A DNA stretch of 64,000 bases from Piliocolobus tephrosceles (Eukaryota > Chordata > Mammalia > Primates > Cercopithecidae). Under the pieces are notes generated by a model. It made no database searches. It was not told where the DNA came from and saw nothing but the letters and a program-made list of their open reading frames with translations. This document shows positions 55,561 through 64,000 of this stretch, one piece after another; the first letter of the stretch is position 1; every line of letters starts with the position of its first letter. A program made the position numbers and the translations under genes. Location: assembly GCF_002776525.5 (NCBI RefSeq), contig NC_045438.1, positions 152,464,634 to 152,528,633 on the forward strand, in the 5' to 3' direction.

Positions 55561-56770
55561 TCCTGCTGATTAGTTCATTTTACAGAGCTGATTGGCCCAT
55601 TTTACAGAGAGTTGATTGGTGCATTTACAAACCTTGAGCTAGACACAGAGTGCTAATTGGTGCATTTACAATCCTTTAGCTAGACACAAAAGTTCTCCAA
55701 GTCCCCACTAGAATAGGTAGACACAGAGCACTGATCCGTGCGTTTACAAACCTTGAGCTAGGCACAGGGTGCTGATTGGTGCATATACAATCCTCCAGGT
55801 AGACATAAAAGTTCTTCAAGTCCTCACCTGACTCAGGAACCCAGCTGGCTTCACCTAGTGGATGCTGAGCCAGGGACCACGGAGGGAGCTGCCCCCCAGT
55901 CCCTCCCTTAGCGCCGGCACTCCTCAGCCCTTTGGTGGTTGATGGGACCGGGTTCCGCGAGCATGGGATGGCACCAGTCGGGGAGGCTAGTGCTGCGCGG
56001 GAGCCCACAGGGGCGTGGCACAGCTGGGGCATGGCCCCCAGCCCTGCCCCGCAGGGAAGGCTGCAGCCGGGCGAGAATTTGAGCAGGGCACTGGCAGACC
56101 GTCAGTGATAGGGTGACCGGCGCACCCTCCACAGCTGCTAGCACGGGTACTAAGCCGCTCACTGCCCAGGGCAGCCATGCCAGCCGGCACCTCCGAGTGC
56201 GGGGCCGCCTAGACCACGCCCACCCGGAACTCGTGCTGGCCCACGAGCACCGGGAGCAGCCCTGGTTCCTGACCGTGTCTCCTCCTCCACACCTCCCCGC
56301 AAGCAGAGGGAGCCAGCTCCAGCCTCGGTCAGCCCAGAGAGGGGCTCCCACAGTGCAGAGGCGGGCTGAAGGGCTCCTCTAGCACTGCCCGCCAGAGTGG
56401 ACGTGGAGGCTGAGGAGGCGCCCAGAGCAAGCCAGGGCTGCCAGCACGTTGTCACCTCTCAATAAGAGCACCCTTCCCCAGAGTCTACCAGCAGGCAGAC
56501 CTCTCAGGGTAAGTATGTGCATATGCCTTAAAATCACATGAAAAACAGGGGAGGGATGGGGGTATGTGGGAGAGACCCCACAGGGTGAGAATGAATGGAA
56601 TGGAGTCAGGAAGGTTATAAACAAAAGGCCAGAGTATGTGGGTTACGTTTCTACACTTTAATTCATATACATAGGTGGTTGAAATGATTAAACTGTATTA
56701 GGAAAAATGGACAATCTTTTCCTAATTTTAGATACTGAAGGACTAACCAAATAAGAGAAAAACTTTTCAT

Positions 56771-57072
56771 GGGGCCATGTGTGGTGGCTCATTCCTGTAT
56801 TTTCAGTACTTTGGGAGACTGTGGTGGGTGGATCACCTGAGGTCAGGAGTTCGAGACCAGACTGGCCAACATGGCGAAGCCCCATCTCTACTAAAAATAC
56901 AAAAGTAAGCCAGGCATGGTGGCACATGTCTATAATCCCAGCTATTTGGGAGGCTGAGGCAGAAGAACTGCTTGAACCCGGGAGGCAGAGGTTGCAGTGA
57001 GTCGAGATCCTGCAACTGCACTCCAGCCTGGGCAATTGAGCGAGATTCCGTCTCAAAAAAAAAAAAAAAAAA
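56771..57072 (+). mobile_element. AluS-type SINE
   Basis: GGGCCATGTGTGGTGGCTCA to a 20-base A-tail. AAAAACTTTTCAT on the left and AAAAACTTTTATA on the right mark the target duplication. The opposing 133-codon frame is a through-read. Confidence 0.94.
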
Positions 57073-57474
57073 CTTTTATAAGGTTGCATAAAAGTAATTC
57101 AAATTATAATAATTCAAGTAAAGAATATGTCATTTGTGCCTAATTACAGTGCCAAATTATAACAACTAGGCGTGGGTTAAACATAGCATACATTTTATTT
57201 GCTTTCCTGTGTCCCCACCTTCCTAGGGTCACTCCAGATCACTGTCATCAGCTAATGTAGTACATGATACTGACTCACAACTTGACAGAGTTGAAGAGGC
57301 CACTGCCTATAATCTACCTACATGTTTCCTGGCATTTCTAGTGTTCCTTCATAATCTACTGTGGAACTTGTTTCAGTGTTCAATTCATATTACCTTTACA
57401 GATATGAAATTTCAACAATTTAATTTTTGTTATGCCTAATATTCTTTCCTACTGCTTCAAAGGATGCCCACTCT
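57073..57474. other. Unclassified DNA
   Basis: Nothing recognised. Confidence 0.45.
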
Positions 57475-58145
57475 TTATTTGGCAGTCATTTAAATGGCAT
57501 TTCCTGAAGACCAGGCATTTTTTCCCCATGTGCCTTGAAAATACAAATTCATGTCATCTTTATAACAACCCTGTGAAATCGTGTGGCAGACGCTATTGCC
57601 CATCCATGTGCCCTCAGTCCACTTCCCAATTACACCTGCAGTCACAGTGGACAGTTTGACATGAAATGACATTGAGGAACATGCGTGCATAGGTAAACCT
57701 CCCAGTTTCCTGTCCTCTGTAGTACTGTGAAGGTCCTCACATGGAGGACCTGCGAAGGTCCAACACCTCAATGCTGATGGTGCCCCCATTGCCCTCGAGA
57801 ATGACTGCTCCTTTACAGCCCCTTCAAGAGCTTCTCTCCCTGTGCTCTCACCCACCCTTATTCCTTCACTTGTACATCCTGGAATCACCTCTCAAAAAAT
57901 CATTTATATCTGAGTCCTTTCATCTGGGTCCACTTTGGGATGAACCCAAATTACAACACTAAGTTCTATTATAATCCTCATTTTATAGATGAATGAAACC
58001 TCATCGTATAGATCAAAGTATGTGCTTCATATAGATGAGGCACAGAGTGGTATAATAATTTGCTCAAGGTTATCCAGCTCATGGAGTAAGGATCTGAATT
58101 CAGGCTTCAGAGTCCATGTTCTTTGCTACCCCTATACTGGCCTCT
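57475..58145 (+). repeat. MIR SINE, apparently split
   Basis: The left piece (57475-57605) has GTCATCTTTATAACAACCCT and GTGTGGCAGACGCTATTGCC. The right piece (57959-58145) has CTCATTTTATAGATGAATGA, AATAATTTGCTCAAGGTTAT and GGATCTGAATTCAGGC. A short internal duplication of the GATGA.CCTCAT text lies near 57985-58040. Confidence 0.62.
57607..57958 (+). mobile_element. Probable ERVL-type solo LTR inside a MIR
   Basis: The end text ATCATTTATATCTGAGTCCT followed by CTGGGTCCACTTTGGGATGA and ACCCAAATTACAACA resembles LTR16/LTR33-type LTR ends. The start TGTGCCCTCAG is plausible. No target duplication seen. A 132-codon minus frame across it is a through-read. Confidence 0.42.
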
Positions 58146-58227
58146 AAAAATCATACTCTATAATTTGGTGAACACGTCCATCTTCCACCTACACAGATCA
58201 TTCTCAATAATATAAATAGGGAGAGGA

Positions 58228-58790
58228 ATTTGGCAAACTACAGCCCTCAGCCAAATCTGGCACATGGCCTGTCTTTGTAAATAAAGTTTTATTAGACTAT
58301 AGCCACATCCATTTGTTTCCACATAGTCTGTGGCTGCTTTTGCACTGCAATAGTAGAATTGAGTAGTTGTGATAGAGACCATGTGGCCTGCAAAACCTAA
58401 AATGTTTACTATCAACCGGGCGCAGTGGCTCATGCCTGTAATCCCAGCACTTTGGGAGGCTGAGGTGGGTGGATCATGAGGTCAGGAGATCGAGAGCATC
58501 CTGGCTAACACGGTGAAACCCCATCTTTACTAAAAATACAAAAAAATTAGCTGGGCATGATGGTGGGCGCCTGCAGTCCCAGCTCTTCAGGAGGCTGAGG
58601 CAGGAGAATCCCTTGAACTCAGGAGGCAATGGTTGCAGTGAGCTGAGATCATGCCTTCCATGCTCTGCCACAATATGGTACTAAGATATGGTACTAAGAT
58701 CGTGCCACTGCACAGAGTGAGACACCATCTCAAAAAAAGAAAAAAGTTTACTATCTGGCCCTTATTCACAAAACGTTTGCAAACTCATAC
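58228..58790 (-). repeat. MER20-type hAT DNA transposon, split by an Alu
   Basis: The left piece (58228-58413) has TTGGCAAACTACAGCCCTCA, TTGTAAATAAAGTTTTATTA, GAATTGAGTAGTTGTGATAG and CATGTGGCCTGCAAAACC. The right piece (58746-58790) has TTACTATCTGGCCCTTATTC and GTTTGCAAACTC. Together they make one almost full-length MER20. Confidence 0.87.
58414..58745 (+). mobile_element. AluY/Sc-type SINE with a filler insertion
   Basis: CCGGGCGCAGTGGCTCATGC to AAAAAAAGAAAAAA. Target duplication GTTTACTATC at 58404-58413 and 58746-58755. Near its 3' end, 46 foreign bases (58655-58700) sit between GATCATGCC and a repeated ATCGTGCCACTGCA. The usual CTCCAGCCTGGGTGA segment that should follow is missing. Confidence 0.94.
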
Positions 58791-60556
58791 TATTTCTCGG
58801 TAGGGCGTGATCTTTCCCAGCTGGAATCTATTTCAAAGATATCAGTGAGACTCCCAGAACGTGGCTTGATTTTGGGTTGGGTAGCTTTGGGGATTCTGAA
58901 TATCTGGTCAACAAGCATGTTTCTCTCTGTGCTACTCTAGCTGAGCCCAGGGATTGGTCAAACACCCAATGCTGAGCCTATGGCTCGTTCTTCTCCTGGC
59001 CACCAGTCAAACGGTCTGTGACTATTTCTCCTTTTCCCAACCTGATTATATTTCTAAGAGATAAGAGGTGTCCCTTTCCCACTAACAAATGTACAATACC
59101 AGTCATGCTTTAAAAAGTGGGTTAGGCCTGAAGGAAGCTTTTGCCAGAGATATAATCACATGGGAGAGGAATTTGACTAATTCTGTGAAGGCGAGAGAGA
59201 TCTCATCTTATTTTAGATGATTCAATGGGAACATTTTGATTAGCTTGATAGAGTTGTTAGGTTACATGTTTGTTTGGGAGTTTCTGCATCTACAGCCGCT
59301 TCTGCTGGGCCTACACCATGTGGTGTGAAAGCTTTGGGTTTCCACCTTTACACACAGGTATCGAAAGCACCTTTGCAGCCATTCACATTAAAGGCACCCA
59401 TTGGCTGTCCCAGGTCATCAAAAAAATATTATTATGCACCATTTATACCAGTTTGGCAACTTGGATTTTTTTTTTCTTTCTTACAAGAAACCATAGTGAC
59501 ACTGTAAATCATTGAGGGTGTTGATATCTTTTAAGATACACTTTGATAACATTCTGGAATATGCCATTTTATAAAGCAGGGAAAGGTGCCATTTGGAGTG
59601 TATCCAGGAGGCAGGAATGCCCTGCAAGGTCAACTTTTCCTTTTCAGCGATGTTCATAGTAACTGTTTATATATTCTAGACTTACAGACAAGGTCTTCAG
59701 ATAACGTAATGAGTACTTGTTAATCAAAACTCCCATACCTCAAGAAAGTTTTTGCAGATCAAATAGGTTGAAGTAAAAATATACATATATGTAACTCTTT
59801 ACAATACCTGAGAACAAAATTCATCGAAATATGTTCCTGTCTTGCCCCAGTTCAACTACAATTTCATAGAGGTCATTTAGGAAACTCAGTGCCTTCCAGT
59901 TGTCCCTCAAATATCTGGCAATTGTATGTGCCTTCTCAACTTTCAACCATAATAAACTGATGACGAAGAATCACCAGTTCAAACAAACAAATCGTTCATG
60001 GTGAGGTCTGTATTTAGTGGACTGTGTCTAAGAAAGAATGTGTTAATCTGAAGACCCAAAACTTGGTTACCATTTGATAAAATATTTGGGTTTATAACAT
60101 TTTGTCATCTATTGCTTGAACTTGCTGGGAATTGGTTGGAAGCAAATCTTCCTGGAGAACATGCTATTGGTCAATCAAAGGACCCGGATGTCCCTCCTTT
60201 GGGGAAGTTTTGGTGGTAACCATGACTAAGACTAATGTCAATCATTGAGTGACAGGTTCTGGGAATCATTACCCATCACCCTTCCCAGTGGGAGTGTGTT
60301 CCTTCAGGAGCTGCCTGGAAGGTACAAATGACATGCTAGTCACAAAGTTTTGGATTGTTTTGGACCTGTAGGACAGCTGGTCACACGGGTGAGTCCTTTT
60401 GGGGACAGTAATTCTCAGTGTAGGGGTGGAGGAGAAAAGGGAAAGGAGAGGGAAGGAGTGTGACCAAATCACTGGGGCTTTTTCAAACAAAACAAGGCCC
60501 CTTCCTCCTCATCATCCCTCCTGGATTCCAATTCAAAGGCCTGGGGCTCATGTGAT
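58791..60556. other. About 1.8 kb unclassified DNA
   Basis: Short frames (73-81 codons) only. No named repeat or exon seen. Confidence 0.45.
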
Positions 60557-60592
60557 CATGTGACTGCAATTTTTTTTTTTTTTTTTTTTTTT

Positions 60593-60615
60593 GACACCTG
60601 TATGGGTGTGTGGTC
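60593..60615 (-). other. 23-base segment between two Alu A-tails
   Basis: On the plus strand, 23 T (60570-60592) are followed by this 23-base non-Alu segment (GACACCTGTATGGGTG...GGTC) and then 13 T that belong to the Alu. Read in the sense of the Alu: Alu, A-tail, foreign 23 bases, second A-tail, target duplication. This is the structure left by 3' transduction. Confidence 0.75.
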
Positions 60616-60915
60616 TTTTTTTTTTTTTCTTTTGAGACAGAGTCTCACTCCATTGCCCAGGCTGGAGTGCAGTGGTGCGATCTCGGCTTATCACAACCCC
60701 TGCCTCCCAGATTCAAGCAATTCTCCTGCCCCAGCCTCCCAAGTAGCTGGGACTGCAGGCACGTGCCACCATGCCCAGCTAATTTTTGTATTTTTAGTAG
60801 AGACGGGGTTTCACTATGTTGGCCAGTCTGGTCTCAAACTCCCGACCTCAGGTGATCTGCCCGCCTCAGCCTCCCAAAGTGCTGGGATTACAGGCATGAG
60901 CCACTATGCGTGGCC
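60616..60915 (-). mobile_element. AluS-type SINE with a double tail
   Basis: Complete minus-strand Alu. The target duplication CATGTGACTGCA (60557-60568 and 60915-60926) encloses the Alu together with the 23-base segment and the outer T-run, so all of it arrived in one insertion. Confidence 0.94.
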
Positions 60916-60926
60916 ATGTGACTGCA

Positions 60927-61456
60927 GTTCTACTGCTCTTCACCATGTCCTGCTCAGTCTAGAACACACTGTACAGACCTGGGCGTGGCTGCTCTTTCTG
61001 GGGGATGCTGGCAGCCCATGGCTGGAGCTTGTCAATCATCTCTGCAAGAACTGAAATCCCTCAGGTATCCAAGGTACTTACTGGGTCCAAGTATCAAAAA
61101 GACAGGATTTACACACCAGCTTTCCTTCCTCCATTTGTACTCCGACCCCACAGAGGCTTCCCCAGTGACCCTCTTCTTCTTATATTTTCTCAGCTTTGCT
61201 TTCTGCCCTAGTTCTTCCAGCTCTTCCCCTTGTTACATTATTCATGGCTTTTATTTCTCACTTAGTAATTTATTTTAATTTTTATTCGTGTTTTTATGCT
61301 CACTTAACCCAGGTCCTTATCTTGAAAAATGACTACTCTGGAGTGACCAGAGAAGGAAGAAGTAGCAAGCTATTAGTCCTTTTCAAAACAAGAGAATTCC
61401 AAGATTATTGCATTAAAAAATTTTTTCAACAGCTGCAACAGAGTTTGCCCTCAAAC
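60927..61456. other. Unclassified DNA
   Basis: Plus frames of 68-97 codons overlap here without a motif. Nothing recognised. Confidence 0.45.
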
Positions 61457-61632
61457 AGTGGTTCTTAACCTGGGCTACACATTGGAACCATCTGGGCAGT
61501 TTTGGAAAAAAAATCCCAATGCCTGGGTCTCCTCTCCAGAGATTCTGTTTTAATTGGCCCGAGGTAAGACTTGGGTCCCGGGAGTTTTAAAAGCTGCCCA
61601 GGTGATTCTAATGTGCAGCCAGGGTGGTGTGT
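61457..61632 (+). repeat. MER5A-type hAT DNA transposon relic
   Basis: AGTGGTTCTTAACCTGGGCT, ACACATTGGAACCATCTGGG, AGATTCTGTTTTAATTGGCC and GCCCAGGTGATTCTAATGTG in order. Confidence 0.85.
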
Positions 61633-61734
61633 CCTTCCCACAGACAACGCTGCAGAAGCGAGGCTGCCTCAGAAGTTCAGACCACCTCCCCCTCCTCTTT
61701 CAGCACAATGATCGTCCTTGCAGATTTCCTCATA

Positions 61735-61900
61735 AGTGAGAGAAGCTGGGCTCATGTCCTTGCCCCACCACTGTGTCACCCTGGGTCAGGGCCTTTATCC
61801 TTCTGAGTCTCAGTTTCTTCATCAGTAAGAGTAACAAACTCAACCCTGATGGGGCTGCAAGCTGGACCCACCCACGATGCTGCGGGTTAGAACTCCTGGT
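61735..61900 (-). repeat. MIR SINE fragment
   Basis: CACCACTGTGTCACCCTGGG, CTTCTGAGTCTCAGTTTCTT and CATCAGTAAGAGTAAC are the reverse-oriented MIR course. Confidence 0.72.
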
Positions 61901-62569
61901 CAGCAGTGCACAGGGTCAGGATGAGCTCAGGAGAAATGGAAGAAAACTGAACCAATCAATGGCGCCTGTGGCCACGCGGAGACCCTGTTTCTACCACCAA
62001 TATGCCCCTGATGTCGGCACTGAAAAGAAGATACCTTTTAGGACCCCAGACTGACTGTTTCCAGCTTCCAGCTCTCAGAACCTCTGTGGGCACAAGGTAA
62101 GTGTTCAGAAGGCCTTCCTTGACCACCAAACATGTACATTAGCAAAGTTTTCCACTCCATCACACAGTCCTTGAGGTGGTCCAGCTGAATTCTTTCCTCC
62201 CCTGGTTATGACATGCACTACAGAATTGGAGGGAAACCAGCATGTGCCAGGGAAGCCAGCTAGGGAGGGGACAGAAACTCCCCTTCCTTCCCTGCTTAGG
62301 GGCCTTCAAGTAAGTGCCCTTCCGCCATGAAACAGAGGGTCAATGAACACGGACAAGGCACTAATGCAGATTTCCTATAAAGACCTTCATTAGAGAAAAC
62401 AGAGCCGGATCTTCTAACCAGACCCCAGCGATGTCTCCCCTTGCAGTAAGATGATGCCTTGCTTTACACAGATCCTTTGCCGAGAAGCAGATGTGTTTAA
62501 TATAAAAGAAAGAAGAGAAGAGGAGAGAGAAGACATTGTCATGCATGAATTTACCATTCCGTGACACTC
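61901..62569. other. Unclassified DNA
   Basis: A 101-codon minus frame (62361-62666) has no motif. Nothing else recognised. Confidence 0.45.
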
Positions 62570-62875
62570 CAAGCTCAGTTCCTCTCAGGGCATTTGTCCT
62601 TGCTTTTCTCCTCCTGGGATACGATACTCGTAGTTCACTCCGTCTGTGCTCCAATATCATCTCCATACCACGCCCCGTCCCTTCTTATCCCCTTGCTCTG
62701 CTATTTTTCTTTGTCACAATGACCACTACCACTACTTACCATGATATTATTTATTTATCTGTTACTTGCTTATGAGACCCTGAGCTCCATGAGGATTTTA
62801 CTTATCTCGTTTATAGCTCTGCTCCGGTGCCTGGTAAAAAATATAAGCAAAGAGCACGAATGAATGAACGAGCAT
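62570..62875 (+). repeat. L2 LINE 3' end (first of three)
   Basis: CTTGCTTTTCTCCTCCTGGG, TTATTTATTTATCTGTTACT, GACCCTGAGCTCCATGAGGA and GGTGCCTGGTAAAAAATATA in L2 order, ending in AATGAATGAACGAG. Confidence 0.8.
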
Positions 62876-62949
62876 GTGCATGAAACCTTGGGAGGCAGAG
62901 CGTCTGCTTTTGCGGGTCCCACACAACACGGCTCCTGCGCCACTGACAG

Positions 62950-63170
62950 TGCCCTTGCTCCCTGGCTGGGCTGTGTTCTTCTCCATAGGATTTACCACCT
63001 TCTGACTGACTTTGTTATTTGTTTACTTCCTATCTTCCCCGCTGGAATGTAAACTCCACAAAGGAAGGGACTTTTGTTTTCATTTTTACTAGCCTTTGCT
63101 TTATTCCCAAAGTCAGGATGGCACCTGGCAATGTAGTGGGAATTTAATAAAGATCTATTGTCAAAGAAAC
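62950..63170 (+). repeat. L2 LINE 3' end (second of three)
   Basis: TTTACTTCCTATCTTCCCCG, CTGGAATGTAAACTCCACAA, AGGAAGGGACTTTTGTTTTC, GGATGGCACCTGGCAATG and TTTAATAAAG in order. Confidence 0.78.
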
Positions 63171-63256
63171 GATTACCTCACTCAGGAGAAGGTGACACCA
63201 ATCAATCTCTGGCAAAAGTGGTGTTTTTCAAGTGCCTCCTTTGTCATCAGCTTCTG

Positions 63257-63280
63257 TTTTTTTTTTTTTTTTTTTTTTAC
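63257..63280. repeat. 24-base T-run
   Basis: A pure T homopolymer with no Alu or L1 next to it that could explain it as a tail. Confidence 0.95.
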
Positions 63281-63299
63281 CTCTTTATTCTTCTTGAGA

Positions 63300-63600
63300 A
63301 CACTGCCTCCATCCATAGTTCCCAGTGGCTGTTAACCCCTCCCTCTCTTCCCAACCACATACAGCAGGTCTCCATATCAGTCTTTGACAACACCTCTGCA
63401 TTCTGTACTTTGCTCTTGCTGTTTCATCTTTGATTGCTTTTCTTTCCCCATCCACTAAAAGCCTCCTTATCCCGCTGAGCCAGCTTTTTCCTGGAGCCTT
63501 TTCCTGACCCCCAGCCAGATGTGCACTTTTCCTTCTCTGAATCTCTACAGGACTTGGTACCTCTCAAGTGGTACTTAGGACACATTAGAAGACATGATCA
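63300..63600 (+). repeat. L2-like segment (third of three)
   Basis: CTGGAGCCTTTTCCTGACCC, CCAGCCAGATGTGCACTTTT and GACTTGGTACCTCTCAAGTG fit the L2 region just before its tail. The tail itself is not seen. Confidence 0.5.
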
Positions 63601-64000
63601 GATCTTTGGAGATTATGTCAGTTACGCTGTAACCCAAAACTGTAACCCTAAGACAAGAAGAGGCAGGCTCAGTGGCAGGGAGTTAGCTGCCAGCTTACTC
63701 TCATGCTCACACAAGAACCTTCAGGTATCACCAACATCTTTCCACTTACAGAGCTGAGGCCATTTCAGACTGGGCCGCACTGTCTCATCTATCCTGAAGC
63801 TTTGGAAAATCCCAATGGCTTGCTACATGCAGGGATAGAAGCAGAAGATCCCAGAACTGCCCCAAACTGCAGCTCCCACTTCTCTCCCTCTAGCCCCTAA
63901 CCTCTACCCCAGCCTCTCAATCCCTGGAGGAAGGTCTCAGGACCAGAGGACTTTGTTTTTCTCTTTCAGACTCCTCCAGCCTTCTTTCCCTCCTCCAGAA
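63601..64000. other. Unclassified DNA to window end
   Basis: C/T-rich at the end. Short frames only. Nothing recognised. Confidence 0.45.

Larger units (their letters stand above)
54860..56461 (-). mobile_element. Solo LTR12 (ERV9/HERV9-type LTR)
   Basis: Complete 1602-bp LTR on the minus strand, with TG...CA ends and a perfect 4-bp target duplication ATAA (54856-54859 and 56462-56465). From its 5' end (56461) it has a CpG-rich U3 start, ATTGG (CCAAT on the minus strand) units at 55591, 55615, 55656 and 55775, a CA tract, a TATA-like AATAAACG at about 55490, the polyadenylation signal AATAAA (TTTATT at 55404-55409) and then an enlarged 3' part of five similar units. ERV9 LTRs are known for NF-Y/CCAAT-driven promoter activity. 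Whether this copy is active cannot be seen. No internal retroviral genes remain, and 118-147 codon frames here are through-reads of U3. Confidence 0.95.

Noticed and set aside
55908..56351. 147-codon minus frame, Gly/Arg/Ala-rich, looks gene-like
   Set aside because: It lies wholly within the CpG-rich U3 of LTR12. Such LTR regions are not coding in ERV9.
60560..61054. 164-codon plus frame
   Set aside because: It reads through the A-tail and the antisense of an Alu, a well-known source of spurious frames.
1..64000. tRNA, snRNA, Y RNA, rRNA or microRNA genes
   Set aside because: I looked for box A/B, U6-like and cloverleaf patterns by eye outside the SINEs and saw none. A covariance-model search would be decisive.

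Overview
The window looks like intergenic (or deep intronic) nuclear DNA of a primate, most probably an Old World monkey. I found no protein-coding exon, RNA gene, CRISPR array or operon that I can support. Every open frame I checked is either a reading frame through a repeat or a short chance frame. The primate assignment rests on about 25 Alu or Alu-monomer copies, a young primate L1 3' end, MaLR LTR elements and an ERV9-type LTR (LTR12). The Old World monkey assignment rests mainly on one young Alu at 43866-44172. It carries the substitutions I associate with the cercopithecid AluYR subfamilies rather than with human AluY. Two runs of N (32267-32276 and exactly 100 N at 43482-43581) show that this is an assembly with unresolved microsatellites. 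All repeat names come from recalled consensus features, not from a database search.

Layout. 1-14.7 kb holds Alus, L2 and MIR relics, an ERV-type LTR near 3.4-4.0 kb, a long alternating purine-pyrimidine TG/CG tract at 8.4-8.56 kb and paired MER5-like DNA transposon relics. 14.8-23.8 kb has no Alu. It contains a solo MaLR LTR with an intact 5-bp duplication, then an old L1 interrupted by a two-LTR MaLR provirus, which is itself interrupted by a young L1 3' end. A broken ERVL-type pol remnant follows. 24-35 kb holds LTR and L1 relics and a 0.5-kb polypyrimidine tract grown from an Alu tail. 35.9-37.4 kb is a three-level nest: L2, inside it an AluJ, inside that a solo LTR. 42-49 kb is Alu-rich, with an AT-rich palindromic patch and a solo LTR that split a GT microsatellite. 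54.86-56.46 kb is a complete solo LTR12 with a perfect 4-bp duplication. 57-64 kb holds nested MIR and MER20 relics, an Alu with a double A-tail and several L2 3' ends in a row.

There is no gene network to describe. What can be read is the order of insertions, plus LTR sequences that may keep promoter or polyadenylation signals (LTR12 above all). I did not find a new biological system. The most interesting items are the filler sequence inside an Alu at 58655-58700, which resembles DNA 3.8 kb away, the amplified LTR12 3' part, the probable Alu 3' transduction at 60593-60615 and the nested LTR insertions.
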